Notes under the pieces: model-generated
The model's input: the letters and a program-made list of their open reading frames with translations, nothing else
Told to the model about the DNA's origin: nothing
The model's database searches: none
In this document: piece after piece, positions 1-6,576 of the stretch
Layout of the letters: each line of letters begins with the position of its first letter
Numbering within the stretch: position 1 is the first letter of the stretch
Assembly (NCBI GenBank): GCA_934589525.1
Contig: CAKTOB010000047.1
Location: 1 to 8,222, forward strand
Reading direction: 5' to 3'
Source: an uncultured Oscillospiraceae bacterium
GTDB taxonomy: Bacteria; Bacillota; Clostridia; Oscillospirales; Oscillospiraceae
DNA: 8,222 nucleotides
Position numbers and translations under genes: made by a program

Positions 1-61
1 TATATCAAATCTGTAAACCATGTGATTGCACAATCTGTAAAGTATGTTACTGCACTATACA

Positions 62-262
62 AGATTGCCGCCGCTACGGGCGTAATACCATTCAACCGCA
101 CGGGTTGTACTCGAAGCGTTGCTTGGCGATGGATCATCGCCGCTACATTGCGTAGTACCATTCATCCGCACAGGTTATACTCGAAACGTGGCGGGCGGCA
201 GATTGCCACCCCTACAGGCGTGGTACCATTCAACCACACAGGTTCTATTCGGGGCGTTCCCT
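62..262 (+). repeat. Three tandem-like copies of a ~70-bp hairpin-bearing intergenic repeat
   Basis: Three degenerate units follow one another. Their shared core TACCATTCA starts at 86, 156 and 224, giving periods of 70 and 68 bp. Each unit reads: hairpin, then a CTAC-GCGT link, then TACCATTCAnCC-CAC-GGTT, then a CG-A-CGT-GC tail. The hairpin of unit 2 is GGCGATG/CATCGCC (125-131 with 135-141); that of unit 3 is GGGCGGCA/TGCCACCC (193-200 with 204-211, one mismatch). Both have a 3-nt loop. Unit 1 is cut at its 5' side. Positions 133-207 match 8096-8170 at 69 of 75 positions without gaps. Function is unknown. This looks like a dispersed palindromic (REP/MITE-like) family rather than a gene. 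The AT-rich stretch at 1-61 before it shows nothing I recognise. Confidence 0.85.
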
Positions 263-304
263 TCGGTTTCGCTGGATGGGATGCTTTTTTTACCGTCGTT
301 TTCT

Positions 305-366
305 AAAAAAACGCCCGTTTTACTGCCTTGCTCCATACGAAAGGAGGCACAGTAAAACGGGCGTTT
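305..366 (-). terminator. Intrinsic terminator of the DUF5685/J-domain unit
   Basis: A perfect 17-bp inverted repeat pairs 309-325 with 350-366 (CAGTAAAACGGGCGTTT and its complement) around a 24-nt loop. Read on the minus strand, the stem is followed directly by a run of seven T, as expected for Rho-independent termination. It lies about 80 bp beyond the J-domain gene stop. The plus strand has no T-run after the stem, so termination is directional. The loop is longer than usual and contains a GGAGG on the plus strand, probably by chance. Confidence 0.8.
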
Positions 367-393
367 ATAAATGAAATGTGCGTCAATCAGTCA

Positions 394-428
394 CTGTCAG
401 CTGTTAACTGTCAACTGTCAACTGTCCA
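394..428. repeat. Heptamer tandem repeat (ctgtcaa) x5
   Basis: Five consecutive 7-bp units read ctgtcag, ctgttaa, ctgtcaa, ctgtcaa and ctgtcca. They lie between the J-domain stop codon and its terminator. The array is in transcribed but untranslated sequence (3' UTR of the minus-strand message). Its role is unknown; such short arrays can change copy number by slippage. Confidence 0.8.
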
Positions 429-445
429 AATTTTTCAATTCCGGA

Positions 446-1141
446 TCACAGGCAACAGAAGAAATTTCCCCGGCAGCAGAAGATCTGGGCGAGATAGCAC
501 AGGCACAGGCTGGCGCAGGGGCTGCCGCCCAGGGTGAAGCCACGGAAGTTTCCGGCGGACTGGCGGTAGGCGGCGTCGCCGTGCTCGATGGCGTTCAGGG
601 CCTGTAAATATTCCTGGTTGTCCGGCTCCATGGAGACGGCCCGGCGGATGTGCTCCAAGGCCGTGACCTGGTTTCCCAGCCCCTGGTTTGCCAGGGCGGA
701 AAGATAATACCAGCGGGCATTCTTCTTTTCGCTGTTTTGCAGGGCGTTGAGGGCCTCCTGGTAGCGGCCGTAGCGGATGTACTGCTGGGCCGCCTGCTGA
801 TAGCTGTCCTGGGCCTCGGTGCGCTGGGAGTAGCTGCCGGTGAAGGGGTCATAGCCTTCCCCGAAGGGGTTGTAGCCCCCGCCGAAGGGGCCGTAACCTC
901 CAAAGGGGCCGTAGCTTCCGTAGGGGTTCTGCCCGGCGCCGCCTTGCCCGGGCTGGCCCCGGTATTTTTCCGGGTTTTTGATGCGGTCGTAGGCCTCGTT
1001 GACCTCCTGCATCTTCCGGGCGGCCTCCGCGTCCCCGGGGTTTAGGTCCGGGTGGTATTTTTTTGCCAGGCGGCGATACGCCTGCTTCACTTCCTCGTCG
1101 GAAGCCCCCGGCTCCAGGCCGAGTACCTTATAGGGTTCCAT
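446..1141 (-). CDS. J-domain protein with TPR-like region and cysteine-rich tail
   Basis: A 231-aa protein with an N-terminal J domain (residues about 2-65) bearing the HPD triad at 30-32, which in this family stimulates the ATPase of Hsp70/DnaK. A Gly/Tyr/Pro/Phe-rich linker follows (about 63-105, repeating units such as YGPFGG). Next is a helical segment (about 108-190, with [11 protein letters not shown] and [15 protein letters not shown]) that reads like two TPR-type helix pairs. The tail (209-230) holds seven cysteines, the only ones in the protein. It lacks the DnaJ zinc-finger CxxCxGxG repeats, so it is not DnaJ itself. The ATG at 1141 was chosen because the J domain begins there and a GAAGG lies 11 nt upstream; a longer frame reaching 1213 lies inside the upstream gene. 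It overlaps DUF5685 by 14 bp, which suggests translational coupling. The client is unknown, but the neighbour is the obvious candidate. Confidence 0.88.
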   Translation of the reverse strand: MEPYKVLGLEPGASDEEVKQAYRRLAKKYHPDLNPGDAEAARKMQEVNEAYDRIKNPEKYRGQPGQGGAGQNPYGSYGPFGGYGPFGGGYNPFGEGYDPFTGSYSQRTEAQDSYQQAAQQYIRYGRYQEALNALQNSEKKNARWYYLSALANQGLGNQVTALEHIRRAVSMEPDNQEYLQALNAIEHGDAAYRQSAGNFRGFTLGGSPCASLCLCYLAQIFCCRGNFFCCL

Positions 1142-1952
1142 GGTCGCTGCCGCCTTCTTTCTTATATTTTTGCCGGTACGGCACCCAGACACCGCTGTAG
1201 AGAATGTTGTCAAGCAGCGCCTTGTCCTGCACCAGGGGTAATCGTTCGTAAGCGTCGGTACACCGGGCCATGGTCAGAGAGAACACCTGCTCCCAGTCCA
1301 CCAAAAGGCCCAGTGTGGGGTTGTAGCTGCCCTTTTTCTGATCCTCCGGAGCATCCAGCACCGCGTCCATCAGATAGATGAACCGGCCCAGGGCCATGCC
1401 CAGCTGCCGCAGGTCCTCTTCCCATAGGTCTTCCTGCCAGACAAAGAGCTCCGCCATGAGCTGACCAAAAAGCCCCGCGGGCAGGTCCGGATTTTGGCAA
1501 TGTTCCTGCTCCAGCCGATTCAGCTCCCCCAGGCACCGCTCCATAACGGTACACTGCCGGGGGTAGCGTTCCCGGATGCGGCCATAATCCCCTTCCAGGG
1601 CTTTGGAAAGCAGCCGGGCCGGGGTGCTGCGGTCGTCCTGCCAGTCGTCCAGGCATTTCTGGTAGGCAAGGGCCACGTTCATCTGGGCGGTATAGCGGAT
1701 CACGGCGCTGTCCGTCCAGGATTTCGGCAGCAGCGGATGGGGCAGGCACCGGTTTTTGCCCTGACGCTCCTGGGGCTCATAGAGGCTTTGCAGCAGCAGG
1801 GCCAGAAAGGCCATGTCGTATCTTAGACCCAGCCGGGCCGGTTGGGAGCAATCCCTGCCAATGTCCCGGCAGATGCCGCAATAGACGCTTCCGTAGCGGT
1901 CCTTTTGTTCCTGGGTCAGCTCCCCCAGGTTTGCCGTAATGTAGCCAAACAA
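1128..1952 (-). CDS. DUF5685 family protein, possible isoprenoid-synthase-like fold
   Basis: A 274-aa, mostly alpha-helical soluble protein with no signal peptide or membrane segment. The opening MFGY, then YCGIC (C25, C28) and RCLPHP (C69, H72), match what I recall of DUF5685, a Clostridia family of unknown function. The cysteines and histidine could bind metal. Two acidic motifs stand out: CLDDWQDD (D102, D103, D106, D107) and [14 protein letters not shown] (D196, D200, E203, D204) followed by KKGSYNP. Two Asp-rich helices about 90 residues apart resemble class I isoprenoid synthases, but this is inference. The start is TTG at 1952, chosen because the protein then begins MFGY and GAAGG lies 7 nt upstream; no upstream ATG exists. 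It is the first gene of a unit with its own promoter, and its 3' end overlaps the J-domain gene. Confidence 0.85.
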   Translation of the reverse strand: MFGYITANLGELTQEQKDRYGSVYCGICRDIGRDCSQPARLGLRYDMAFLALLLQSLYEPQERQGKNRCLPHPLLPKSWTDSAVIRYTAQMNVALAYQKCLDDWQDDRSTPARLLSKALEGDYGRIRERYPRQCTVMERCLGELNRLEQEHCQNPDLPAGLFGQLMAELFVWQEDLWEEDLRQLGMALGRFIYLMDAVLDAPEDQKKGSYNPTLGLLVDWEQVFSLTMARCTDAYERLPLVQDKALLDNILYSGVWVPYRQKYKKEGGSDHGTL

Positions 1953-1974
1953 AGAACCGCCTTCTTTCCGAAAT

Positions 1975-2003
1975 AATATAATAAAATATCAAAAAGCTGT
2001 GAA
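1975..2003 (-). promoter_or_regulatory. Sigma-A-type promoter for DUF5685/J-domain unit
   Basis: On the minus strand a -35 box TTCACA (1998-2003, 5/6 to consensus) and a -10 box TATATT (1975-1980, 5/6) are separated by exactly 17 bp of AT-rich sequence. Transcription would start near 1968, giving a short leader of about 16 nt holding the GAAGG ribosome binding site for the TTG start at 1952. It lies in the gap after the YihY-family gene, so the two downstream genes can be expressed independently. Confidence 0.7.
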
Positions 2004-2020
2004 CAGGCCGTAAACGAACC

Positions 2021-2878
2021 TCAAATTTTCTGCAAATCCCCGGTCTGCTTCTTCCGGCGGCGGGCCAAAAGCATATTGAGGGCCGCCCCGTAAAAGAGGA
2101 TGCTGACGCAGAAATACAGCCACAGCATGCAGATGGCCACCGTATACACGGAGCCATAGATATTGGATATTCTGGAGTAATGGGTCACATAAATGGAGTA
2201 GGCCCAGGAATACACTGTCCACCCCACGGCGGAAAAGGCCGCCCCGGGAAGGCTCTCCCAAAAGCCGTTGCGGCTGTTGGGCAGCACCATATAAATGGCG
2301 GTAAAGAGCAGCACCTGCACCGCCAGCAGGAAGGACCTGCGCAGATTCAGCACATCCACGAAGAACATGATGATGGGGCTGTCAATACCGTAGAGCAGGT
2401 CCATCAGGGTATTGCCGAAGACATGAAGCACCAGGGTCAGCACCAGCACGATGAGAAACAGCAATGCGTAGACCACGCTGATGCCCCGGGTGTAGGCGTA
2501 GCCCCGGTCCTCCTCTACCCCGTAGACGGCGTTGAGGCCGTTAAGGAGCCCAAAAACCCCCTTGCTGGAAAACCAGAGAAGGGTCAGCAGGGACAGCCCC
2601 GCCACGGTGGAGGAAGCATTGCTGTAGGTGCTGACCACCAAATCCTGAATGCTGTCCATGACGGCGGCGGGGAGGATGTTTTCCAGCACCCCCATCAGGT
2701 CCGCCACCGACAGTCCCGTAAAGCGCAGGGAGTTTAATACCAGCAGCAAAGCCGGGAAAGCCGACACCACCAGGAAGTAGGCCCCGTAGCCTGCCCGCAG
2801 GGGGATATTCAGTTTTGATACGGCCTTATAGGCCCGCAGGCCCTTTCCGAGCAGGCCGCCCTCCGGCAGCTCCTTCAT
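2021..2878 (-). CDS. YihY/BrkB family integral membrane protein
   Basis: A 285-aa polytopic membrane protein. Hydrophobic segments lie at about 31-50, 91-111, 135-155, 184-200, 210-230 and 244-270, giving about six helices. The family signature is clear near the C-terminus (YGSVYTVAICMLWLYF, then GAALN at about 264-268), as are the FxxKGVFGLLNGLNAVYGVEE region (about 104-123) and the positively charged tail ARRRKKQ. The length suits the family. Members are often mislabelled ribonuclease BN, but no nuclease motif is present; transport or envelope roles have been proposed and none is established here. The ATG at 2878 is preceded by a purine-rich AAGGGGGAAAGG. It lies 82 bp downstream of fakA with a stem-loop between them, so read-through from that operon is plausible. 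I see no convincing promoter of its own. Confidence 0.9.
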   Translation of the reverse strand: MKELPEGGLLGKGLRAYKAVSKLNIPLRAGYGAYFLVVSAFPALLLVLNSLRFTGLSVADLMGVLENILPAAVMDSIQDLVVSTYSNASSTVAGLSLLTLLWFSSKGVFGLLNGLNAVYGVEEDRGYAYTRGISVVYALLFLIVLVLTLVLHVFGNTLMDLLYGIDSPIIMFFVDVLNLRRSFLLAVQVLLFTAIYMVLPNSRNGFWESLPGAAFSAVGWTVYSWAYSIYVTHYSRISNIYGSVYTVAICMLWLYFCVSILFYGAALNMLLARRRKKQTGDLQKI

Positions 2879-2916
2879 ACCCTTTCCCCCTTGTCGTTCC
2901 TATCCCTAATCAAGTA

Positions 2917-2949
2917 GGGCTGTTAAGCGATTTCCAGACTTAACAGCCC
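2917..2949 (-). terminator. Stem-loop between fakA and the YihY-family gene
   Basis: An 11-bp perfect inverted repeat pairs 2917-2927 (GGGCTGTTAAG) with 2939-2949 around an 11-nt loop, just after the fakA stop codon. On the minus strand the stem is followed by TACTTGATTA, not a proper T-run, so it may be a weak terminator, an RNA-stabilising structure or a processing site. Confidence 0.5.
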
Positions 2950-2960
2950 CATAAAAAGCA

Positions 2961-4589
2961 TTATTCCGCGGAGATCATGTAGTAATACACCGGCTGTCCG
3001 CCGTTGATCAGATTGACCTCGGCCTCGGGACAGATGTGGGTGAAGAGATCTGCCGCCTTCTGGGCGTGGCGCTCCTTGGTGTCGGCGCCGTAGTAAATGG
3101 TCACAAACTCCCGGCCGTCATCCCGGACCTTTTCCGCCAGAGCCTTCAGCAGCACCGTAATGTCCTTGCTGGTGCCGAAGAGGCCCTTGCCGTCCATGGC
3201 CAGATAGTCTCCCTCGTGGATGTCGTAGCCGTCAAAGTCGGAGTTCCGGGCGGCGTAGGTGATCTGCATGGTCTCCACAGAGGACAGAACCTCCGTCATG
3301 GCCTGGGTGTTCTCCTCCACGGTGCCCTCGGGGTTGAAGCTCAGCATGGCCGTCACGCCCTGGGGCACGGTCTTGCTGGGGATGACCACCACGTTCTTGG
3401 GAGACAGGGCATTGACCTGCTCCGCGGCCATGATGATGTTTTTGTTGTTGGGCAGCACGAAGACGGTTTCCGCCGGGACCTTGTTGACCGCCTCCAGAAT
3501 GTCCTGGGTGCTGGGGTTCATGGTCTGGCCGCCGGAGATGATCTGATCCACCCCCAGATTCATAAACACGTCCGCCAGGCCCGCACCGGCGCAGACGGAA
3601 ACCACGCCAATGGGCTTTTCCGGCTCCGCGATCTTGGGGGCTGCGTCCTTTTCTTCGTTCAGCACCTTTTCCGTGTGCTGCAGGCGCATGTTCTCCACCT
3701 TGACGGTGATGAAGTGGCCATATTCAATGGCCTCGTGCAGGGCCTTGCCGGGGTCGTTGGTGTGGACATGGACCTTGATGATCTCATCGTCGTCCACCAT
3801 CACCAGGCTGTCGCCCAGGCTATTGAGGAAGGCACGGAGCTTTTCCGGGTCATTCTTGTTCTCCCGACCGATGATGAACTCGGTGCAGTAGGTAAAGGTA
3901 ATGTCCTCGGTGTTAAAGTCCGAGAAGTTGGCAGCCTCCTTGGGGCTGTCGGCGCCGCCCTCGGGCACCACCACATCCTGGCCCCGGAGCGCGCAGAGCA
4001 TGGCTTCCAGCGCCAGCACCCAGCCCTTGCCGCCGGCATCCACCACCCCGGCCTTTTTGAGAACGGGGTTCATATTCATGGTATCGGCCAGAGCCACCTT
4101 GGCTTCCTCCAGAGCGGCCTCCAGAGCGGCCTCTACGGAGTTGTCCTGCTGGGCCTTCTCCTGGGCCTTGGCGGCAGCCAGACGGGAAACCGTCAGAATG
4201 GTGCCCTCGGCGGGCTTCATAACGGCCTTGTAGGCCGCGTCCACGCCCTGCTGCAAGGCGTCGGCCCACAGCAGGCCGTCGCAGGTGTCGTGGCCCTTCA
4301 TGGCCCGCTTGATGCCCTTAAAGAGCAGGGACAAAATGACGCCGGAGTTTCCCCGGGCACCCCGCAGAGTAGCGGAGGCGGCGATCTTCGCCACGGCGTA
4401 CAGGTTGGGGTCATCCGCTGCCCGCAGATCCGCGGCGGCGGCATGGATGGTCATGGACATATTGGTGCCGGTGTCTCCGTCAGGCACGGGGAACACGTTC
4501 AGCTCGTTCAGATCCTGCTTGTGGATCTCAATAGAGGCGGCTGCGCTGAGGATCATCCGCCTCAGCTCCGCCCCAGAAATGGTCTGCAA
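2961..4589 (-). CDS. fakA: FakA-type fatty acid kinase (DAK2 domain, YloV family)
   Basis: A 542-aa cytosolic kinase, the family's usual length. In the FakA/FakB system FakA phosphorylates a fatty acid held by a FakB (DegV-like) carrier, and the acyl-phosphate feeds phospholipid synthesis. The N-terminal DAK2/DhaL-like domain (about 1-205) carries NVFPVPDGDTGTNM at 31-44, with D37 and D39 the expected Mg-ATP ligands, and LRGARGNSGVILS at 75-87. The middle domain has CTEF (C235) and KVHVHTNDPG (H274, H276), which I recall as metal-site residues in FakA. The C-terminal part (about 325-542) is the DegV-related domain with SGGQTMNPST (352-361) and VLPNNKNI. The start is TTG at 4589: GGAGG lies 9 nt upstream and no in-frame ATG precedes it. 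The gap to asp23 is only 19 bp, the usual Firmicute pairing. No fakB or recG lies in the window. A glycerone kinase role is unlikely given the domain layout. Confidence 0.93.
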   Translation of the reverse strand: MQTISGAELRRMILSAAASIEIHKQDLNELNVFPVPDGDTGTNMSMTIHAAAADLRAADDPNLYAVAKIAASATLRGARGNSGVILSLLFKGIKRAMKGHDTCDGLLWADALQQGVDAAYKAVMKPAEGTILTVSRLAAAKAQEKAQQDNSVEAALEAALEEAKVALADTMNMNPVLKKAGVVDAGGKGWVLALEAMLCALRGQDVVVPEGGADSPKEAANFSDFNTEDITFTYCTEFIIGRENKNDPEKLRAFLNSLGDSLVMVDDDEIIKVHVHTNDPGKALHEAIEYGHFITVKVENMRLQHTEKVLNEEKDAAPKIAEPEKPIGVVSVCAGAGLADVFMNLGVDQIISGGQTMNPSTQDILEAVNKVPAETVFVLPNNKNIIMAAEQVNALSPKNVVVIPSKTVPQGVTAMLSFNPEGTVEENTQAMTEVLSSVETMQITYAARNSDFDGYDIHEGDYLAMDGKGLFGTSKDITVLLKALAEKVRDDGREFVTIYYGADTKERHAQKAADLFTHICPEAEVNLINGGQPVYYYMISAE

Positions 4590-4603
4590 TTGTTTACACC
4601 TCC
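4587..4603 (-). promoter_or_regulatory. Ribosome binding site that fixes the TTG start of fakA
   Basis: The minus strand reads GGAGGTG, then AAACAA, then TTG (4587-4589), so GGAGG is 9 nt from the start codon. This supports TTG as the true start of fakA, since the first in-frame ATG is at residue 12 and would cut into the conserved first helix. Confidence 0.7.
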
Positions 4604-4608
4604 GAAAA

Positions 4609-4962
4609 TTATCCGATCATCATGGAATCGATATAGACATTCACCGCACGGACCTGGGTGCCGGTGCACTTGGTCACCACATAGCGGACCTCGGAAATGA
4701 TCGAGGTGCCCACGGCGGACAGATTGACGCCGTTGTCCACAATGATGTGCAGATCGATGGAAATGGAGTCGTCCTCATTAAAGGTGACACGGACACCCTT
4801 ATCCACGGACTCCTTCCGCAGCAGACGGTAAACGCCGTCCTTCACGCTGCGGGCCGCCATACCCTTGACACCGAAGCAATTGGACGCCGCGGTGCCCACG
4901 ATGCCGGTATACACGCCGGTGGACACGTTGACGCTGCCGTTTTCATTTTCATGACGGATCAT
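4609..4962 (-). CDS. Asp23/Gls24 family envelope stress response protein (YloU-like)
   Basis: A 117-aa small soluble protein of the Asp23/Gls24 (DUF322) family. The characteristic pattern is present: GSVNVSTGVYTGIVGTAASN (9-28), FGVKGMAA (30-37), and the alternating hydrophobic strands SISIDLHIIVDNGVNLSAVG followed by the helix IISEVRYVVTKCTG and strand VRAVNVYIDSMMI. In staphylococci Asp23 is held at the membrane by a partner and its loss triggers a cell-wall stress response; the YloU subgroup is typically encoded just before fakA/yloV, as here. No membrane segment is visible. ATG at 4962 has AAGGAGG about 8 nt upstream. It sits 51 bp after gpmI and 19 bp before fakA, so it is probably co-transcribed with both. 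Confidence 0.92.
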   Translation of the reverse strand: MIRHENENGSVNVSTGVYTGIVGTAASNCFGVKGMAARSVKDGVYRLLRKESVDKGVRVTFNEDDSISIDLHIIVDNGVNLSAVGTSIISEVRYVVTKCTGTQVRAVNVYIDSMMIG

Positions 4963-5013
4963 AGTGATTCCTCCTTGTTAAAAGTAGTCAGAAACCCCTT
5001 GGGGCCTCCCCTT

Positions 5014-6576
5014 TTACACCATGCTCTCTTCCCAGCACTTAGGGGCGGTCAGGCCCATCATCTTGACAACGGTGGGGGCCACATTGGCAAGGCCAAAATG
5101 GCCGTCCTTGATGTGCCAGTCGTGGTCCTTATCGTAGATGATGAAGGGCACGGGGTTCAGGGAGTGGGCGGTACGGACAGAGGTCTTGCCCTTCTTGGTC
5201 TCGGTCATCTGGTCGGCGTTGCCGTGGTCGGCGGTGACCAGCACGGTGTAGCCGTACTTGTCGGCGGCCTCCAGAATGGCCTTCAGGCCCTTGTCCACAC
5301 ATTCCATAGCATATACAACGGCATCATACACGCCGGTGTGGCCCACCATGTCGCCGTTGGGGTAGTTGCAGCGGAGGAACTGGAACTTGTGGGAAGCCAT
5401 GTTCTCCACCATCTTCTCGGTGATCTCCTTGGACTTCATGGCAGGAGCCTGCTCAAAGGGCACCACGTCAGAGGGCACTTCCTCGTAAACTTCCAGGTTC
5501 TCGTCCACCTTGCCGGAGCGGTTGCCGTTCCAGAAGTAGGTCACATGGCCGAATTTCTGGGTCTCGGACAGGGCGTACTCGTGGATACCGGCGGCGCAGA
5601 GCACCTCGGTCAGGGTGTTCTTGATGACAGGGGGCTGGACCAGGTAGTCCGTGGGGATCTTCAGGTCGCCGTCGTACTGGAGCATACCGGCAAAGAGCAC
5701 GCCGGTGTAATTGCCCCGGTCAAACTTGTCAAAGTCCTTCCGGTCAAAGGCCAGGGAGATCTCCTGGGCACGGTCGCCCCGGAAGTTGAAGAGGATCACG
5801 CTGTCGCCGTTTTCGATCTTGGCAACGGGGGCACCGTTCCGGGCCACCACGAAGGCGGGCAGGTCCTGGTCAATGCAGCCGGTTTCGGCACGGTAGGTCT
5901 CAATGGCTTCCTTGGCGGAGGCGAACTGACGGCCCTGGCCCTCCACATGGGTGTGCCAGCCGGCCTCCACCATGGGCCAGTTGGCTTCGTAACGGTCCAT
6001 GGTGATCTTCATACGGCCGCCGCCGGAGGCGATGGCGTAGTCGCAGCCTTCAGTGTTCAGCTCTTGGAGCACCTCCTCCAGCTGGGAAACATAGTCCAGA
6101 GCGGAGGTGGCGGGCACGTCACGGCCATCCAGCAGGATGTGGCAGTAAACCCGCTTGGCACCCTCCTTGTGGGCCTCACGCAGCATGGCGATCAGGTGGG
6201 CGATGTTGGAATGGACGTTGCCGTCAGACAGCAGCCCCAGAAAATGCAGAGCCTTGCCGGAAACGGCGTTGGTCAGCAGCTTCTTCCAGGTCTCGGACTG
6301 ATACAGGGCGCCGGACTCAATGGACTCGCTGACGAGCTTGGCACCCTGGGAGTAGATCTGGCCGCAGCCCAGGGCGTTGTGGCCCACTTCGGAGTTGCCC
6401 ATGTCGTCATCGCTGGGCAGGCCGACGGCGGTGCCGTGGGCCTTCAGATAGGTATGGGGGCAGGTGGCCAGCAGGGTATCCAGAGTGGGGGTCTTGGCGT
6501 TCTTTACAGCGTCGCCGCTGCCGCCGTCACCCTTGCCGACACCGTCCATGATTACAAGTACGATGGGTTTTTCCAT
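5014..6576 (-). CDS. gpmI: 2,3-bisphosphoglycerate-independent phosphoglycerate mutase, plant-like type
   Basis: A 520-aa cytosolic metalloenzyme of the alkaline phosphatase superfamily that interconverts 3- and 2-phosphoglycerate in glycolysis, normally with two Mn ions. Expected residues are present: D11 in VIMDG, the phosphorylated serine S62 in DDMGNSEVGHNALG, H122 in SDGNVHS, RD at 152-153, R187 in ASGGGRM, NGDMVGHTG (D409, H413), TADHGN (D450, H451) and H471. Several stretches (ASGGGRMKITMDRYEANW at 183-200, FAGMLQYDGDLKIP, KFGHVTYFWNGNRSG) match the plant/trypanosomatid-like iPGM subgroup rather than the common Bacillus type. ATG at 6576 was chosen because GGAGG sits about 10 nt upstream; a TTG six codons earlier overlaps that site. 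It is the first gene of the gpmI-asp23-fakA run. Confidence 0.95.
   Translation of the reverse strand: MEKPIVLVIMDGVGKGDGGSGDAVKNAKTPTLDTLLATCPHTYLKAHGTAVGLPSDDDMGNSEVGHNALGCGQIYSQGAKLVSESIESGALYQSETWKKLLTNAVSGKALHFLGLLSDGNVHSNIAHLIAMLREAHKEGAKRVYCHILLDGRDVPATSALDYVSQLEEVLQELNTEGCDYAIASGGGRMKITMDRYEANWPMVEAGWHTHVEGQGRQFASAKEAIETYRAETGCIDQDLPAFVVARNGAPVAKIENGDSVILFNFRGDRAQEISLAFDRKDFDKFDRGNYTGVLFAGMLQYDGDLKIPTDYLVQPPVIKNTLTEVLCAAGIHEYALSETQKFGHVTYFWNGNRSGKVDENLEVYEEVPSDVVPFEQAPAMKSKEITEKMVENMASHKFQFLRCNYPNGDMVGHTGVYDAVVYAMECVDKGLKAILEAADKYGYTVLVTADHGNADQMTETKKGKTSVRTAHSLNPVPFIIYDKDHDWHIKDGHFGLANVAPTVVKMMGLTAPKCWEESMV

Noticed and set aside
62..262. Possible CRISPR array because of regularly spaced repeats
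   Set aside because: The conserved part is most of each unit, copies are degenerate, there are no unique spacers of even length, and no cas genes are present.
22..306. Open frame with peptides like VIPFNRTGCTRSVAWRW, echoed at 119-355 and on the minus strand at 7730-7978 (VPFIHTGYMRSVAWRW)
   Set aside because: The shared peptides come from the intergenic repeat. Unit periods of 70 and 68 bp shift the frame between copies, there are no good ribosome binding sites, and the DNA is conserved as hairpins rather than codons.
1211..1213. Upstream ATG giving a 255-aa J-domain protein
   Set aside because: The extra 24 residues are unlike a J-protein N-terminus and lie within the DUF5685 coding sequence. 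The ATG at 1141 starts directly at the J domain and has its own ribosome binding site.
2021..2878. Ribonuclease BN annotation for the YihY-family protein
   Set aside because: The sequence is a polytopic membrane protein with no nuclease motif. True RNase BN is a metallo-beta-lactamase-fold enzyme, so the label is a historical error.
3036..4700. 554-aa plus-strand open frame opposite fakA
   Set aside because: Same reasoning: low-complexity His/Gly/Leu antisense translation of a clear FakA gene.
4990..5013. Small CCCC/GGGG hairpin between gpmI and asp23 as a terminator
   Set aside because: The stem is only about four pairs with a 2-nt gap, and no T-run follows directly, so it is too weak to call.
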